Assembly: GCA_964520615.1 (NCBI GenBank)
Contig: CAZFNL010000034.1
Span: 1 to 5,889 of the forward strand
Length of the DNA: 5,889 nucleotides
Direction: 5' to 3'
Origin: JAMCUI01 sp964520615
GTDB taxonomy: Bacteria; Patescibacteriota; Microgenomatia; 2-02-FULL-39-11
Below the pieces are notes generated by a model. That model was given only the letters and a program-made list of their open reading frames with translations, did not search any database and was not told the DNA's origin. The translations under genes and the position numbers were made by a program. Position 1 is the stretch's first letter. The number at the start of each line of letters is the position of its first letter. Shown in pieces: positions 4,863-5,889 of the stretch.

Positions 4863-5227
4863 TTCTTTTTATTTATAGGGAATAGTTTTTTAGTAGAAAC
4901 AAGAGAAAAAAAGAAGCTTAACAATAGATTTCAAAATTTGACTATTTGTCTATTTCTGTCAATAAAACCTCCATCTCCGCATTGAATACAAGTACTACCG
5001 ACTCCGCCATTCATTGCCATTGCTCCTGATCGTAGGGCTTCGTTCCAAGAACGAAACGATATTACAAGTATTCCCGTACATTCTTCTTGTCAAGCCAATC
5101 TGAAGTTGAAAATTATGTTTCAGTTTGGTATCATACTTTTATGATTTTAAAAAGATTAGAAAGCTCATTAGGAGAAGCGGAAGAATTGGAAAGGCAATCT
5201 TTTTAATCTTCTTTATGTAATGCCTCC
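4863..5227. other. 365-bp stretch without a clear gene
   Basis: No ORF of ordinary size, RNA gene or terminator is visible. Two short frames nevertheless look protein-like. On the plus strand 5036-5206 is open and ends in SEVENYVSVWYHTFMILKRLESSLGEAEELERQSF-type sequence. On the minus strand, about 4940-5095 reads a frame with SGAMAMNGGVGSTCIQCGDGG and ends at a TGA; its closest ATG gives 29 or 27 residues. Both lack a convincing start upstream, so the stretch may hold decayed genes. Confidence 0.45.
5087..5206 (+). CDS. possible tiny gene or gene fragment, 39 aa
   Basis: With a TTG start at 5087 this reads 39 residues; an ATG at 5141 gives only 21. The composition (amphipathic, Glu/Leu-rich, helical: MILKRLESSLGEAEELERQ) looks coding rather than random. 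The frame stays open to 5036, where it meets a TAG, so it may be the 3' remnant of a larger gene rather than a complete one. It is followed 21 bases later by the gene at 5228. No Shine-Dalgarno sequence precedes either start. Confidence 0.25.
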   Translation: MSSQSEVENYVSVWYHTFMILKRLESSLGEAEELERQSF

Positions 5228-5563
5228 ATGAAAAAAAAACGAGAATATATAGATACAAAAGCTCAAATTGAATTTACCGTGTCACGTATAGATCATAAAC
5301 CTAGAAAATGCAAAGACGAAGCGAAATTCGCTATCCGATTATTAGTTCAAGGGGAAAGGATTTATCGGTCAGGTCAAGTTGTTGATTTACAAGGACAGAT
5401 TACTATCGATGATTGTAAAATAGGAAGAACGACTTTTACTGATTATCATTCTGTTGCGCTCTTGGATGATCGATGGATTGTGGATATAAGCCAAATTCCC
5501 TGGCGACGAGTATATGACTCAATGCAAGAGTATTACTGTATGGTTTCGAGAAACTTATCTTAA
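5228..5563 (+). CDS. orphan protein, 111 aa
   Basis: I do not recognise this protein. It is soluble and strand-rich, without signal peptide or membrane helix: a basic start (MKKKREYIDTK), then IEFTVSRI, KFAIRLLVQGERIYRSGQVVDLQG, ITIDDCKIGRTTFTDYHSVALLDDRWIVDIS and QIPWRRVYDSMQEYY. The regular alternation and the DDRWIVDISQIPW segment suggest a compact beta domain. It has three Cys without a metal-binding pattern. Nine A directly follow the ATG, another homopolymer in which slippage would change the frame. No Shine-Dalgarno sequence is seen (GCCTCC precedes the ATG). The gene ends 6 bases before copy 2 of the 73-bp element, so it is transcriptionally separate from the glycosyltransferase gene unless readthrough occurs. 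Confidence 0.65.
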   Translation: MKKKREYIDTKAQIEFTVSRIDHKPRKCKDEAKFAIRLLVQGERIYRSGQVVDLQGQITIDDCKIGRTTFTDYHSVALLDDRWIVDISQIPWRRVYDSMQEYYCMVSRNLS

Positions 5564-5569
5564 TTTCTG

Positions 5570-5642
5570 ATCAAAATTTGGTATATAATATTTCTTAGCG
5601 GACTGATGATAGAAGGTTCTAATTTTATTCACTAGCCCGCTC
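5570..5642 (+). repeat. 73-bp promoter-leader element, copy 2
   Basis: This element matches 2805-2877 with three substitutions, all in the first 22 bases. It contains TATAAT (5584-5589); a start about seven bases later would fall at A5597, exactly the first base of the AGCGG arm. AGCGG (5597-5601) pairs with CCGCT (5637-5641), with the inner TAGA-AGGT-TCTA hairpin and the TGATGATA string between them. It ends 19 bases before the ATG of the glycosyltransferase gene at 5662, so it is best read as that gene's promoter and structured 5' leader. Confidence 0.85.
5584..5589 (+). promoter_or_regulatory. -10 box of the glycosyltransferase promoter
   Basis: A perfect TATAAT within copy 2 of the 73-bp element. 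The expected -35 position (about 5561-5566) has no good match. Copy 1 has TACAAT at the matching place, so the two copies may differ in strength. Confidence 0.55.
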
Positions 5643-5661
5643 ATTATCCTCTCGTTCCCGT

Positions 5662-5889
5662 ATGAAAAAATCCTTTTGGATGGTATTCGTTGCGGCTTTT
5701 TTCCTCAGACTGATTGCGTTAAACCAATCGTTGTGGCTTGATGAGGCAACGACAGCCCGGGCGATAGTGCATAATAGCTATCTGGGCATCATTTTCCGTT
5801 TCTCACCGTTTGATTTCCATCCTCCCCTTTATTACCTTTTCATGAAATTCTGGGCTCAAATTTTCGGGTATTCCGAGATTGCCTTGCGT
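5662..5889 (+). CDS. GT39/ArnT-like membrane glycosyltransferase, N-terminal part
   Basis: Only the first 76 codons lie in the window. They show a first membrane helix (about residues 4-20), the Asp-Glu pair in QSLWLDEATT (residues 27-28) that in GT-C enzymes of the PMT/ArnT type sits at the catalytic site, and the DFHPPLYYLFMKFW motif (HPP at 53-55) typical of this superfamily. Such enzymes sit in the cytoplasmic membrane and transfer a sugar from a polyprenyl-phosphate carrier to an acceptor outside, such as a protein or envelope glycan; the acceptor cannot be told here. The full family length is usually 450-600 residues, so most of the gene lies beyond the window. The start is fixed by the first ATG after the leader element; no Shine-Dalgarno sequence precedes it. 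Confidence 0.88.
   Translation, partial: MKKSFWMVFVAAFFLRLIALNQSLWLDEATTARAIVHNSYLGIIFRFSPFDFHPPLYYLFMKFWAQIFGYSEIALR

Noticed and set aside
1..5889. CRISPR array or cas genes
   Set aside because: No regularly spaced short repeats are present. The only direct repeat pair is 73 bp long and about 2.8 kb apart.

Overview
The window is AT-rich accessory DNA, most likely from a Patescibacteria (CPR) genome, possibly Microgenomates. That assignment is inference. It rests on many tiny orphan genes, the near absence of Shine-Dalgarno sequences, -10 boxes almost touching start codons, decayed serine-recombinase C-termini of a type I associate with CPR genomes, and a GT39-type membrane glycosyltransferase at the right edge. 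TGA works as a stop in the two best-supported minus-strand genes, so I see no recoding.

Layout. Positions 1-334 hold a short relic of a serine-recombinase tail (minus strand) and a sequence resembling the 3' half of a tRNA. Positions 335-1181 are a complete but dead IS5-family element with 19-bp inverted ends and a TA target duplication; its transposase carries two frame breaks and one nonsense codon. The IS sits at the foot of a 10-bp hairpin. Next come a 64-aa orphan gene (1251-1445) and a strong Rho-independent terminator. Positions 1549-1643 hold a good promoter followed by a compact multi-stem RNA-like fold. This fold abuts the 3' end of a minus-strand two-gene operon (1644-2725) made of a 124-aa unknown protein and a DUF3800 protein, overlapping by ATGA.

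Upstream of that operon, pointing away from it, lies the first copy of a 73-bp element (2805-2877). The second copy (5570-5642) lies directly in front of the glycosyltransferase gene. Each copy has a -10 box followed by an absolutely conserved 51-bp stretch that folds into a stem-loop, so it looks like a duplicated promoter plus RNA leader. Between the copies are a two-gene membrane operon (3031-3744), a larger recombinase C-terminal relic (3741-4235, minus), a pair of small genes that overlap across a G9 run (4427-4862), a mostly empty stretch with weak coding fragments (4863-5227), and a 111-aa orphan gene (5228-5563).

How the parts relate. The window looks like a site of repeated insertion and decay: two related recombinase relics, an IS and a duplicated leader. 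The best candidates for an undescribed system are the DUF3800 operon with RNA-like elements on both sides, and the duplicated leader that appears to control the glycosyltransferase gene.
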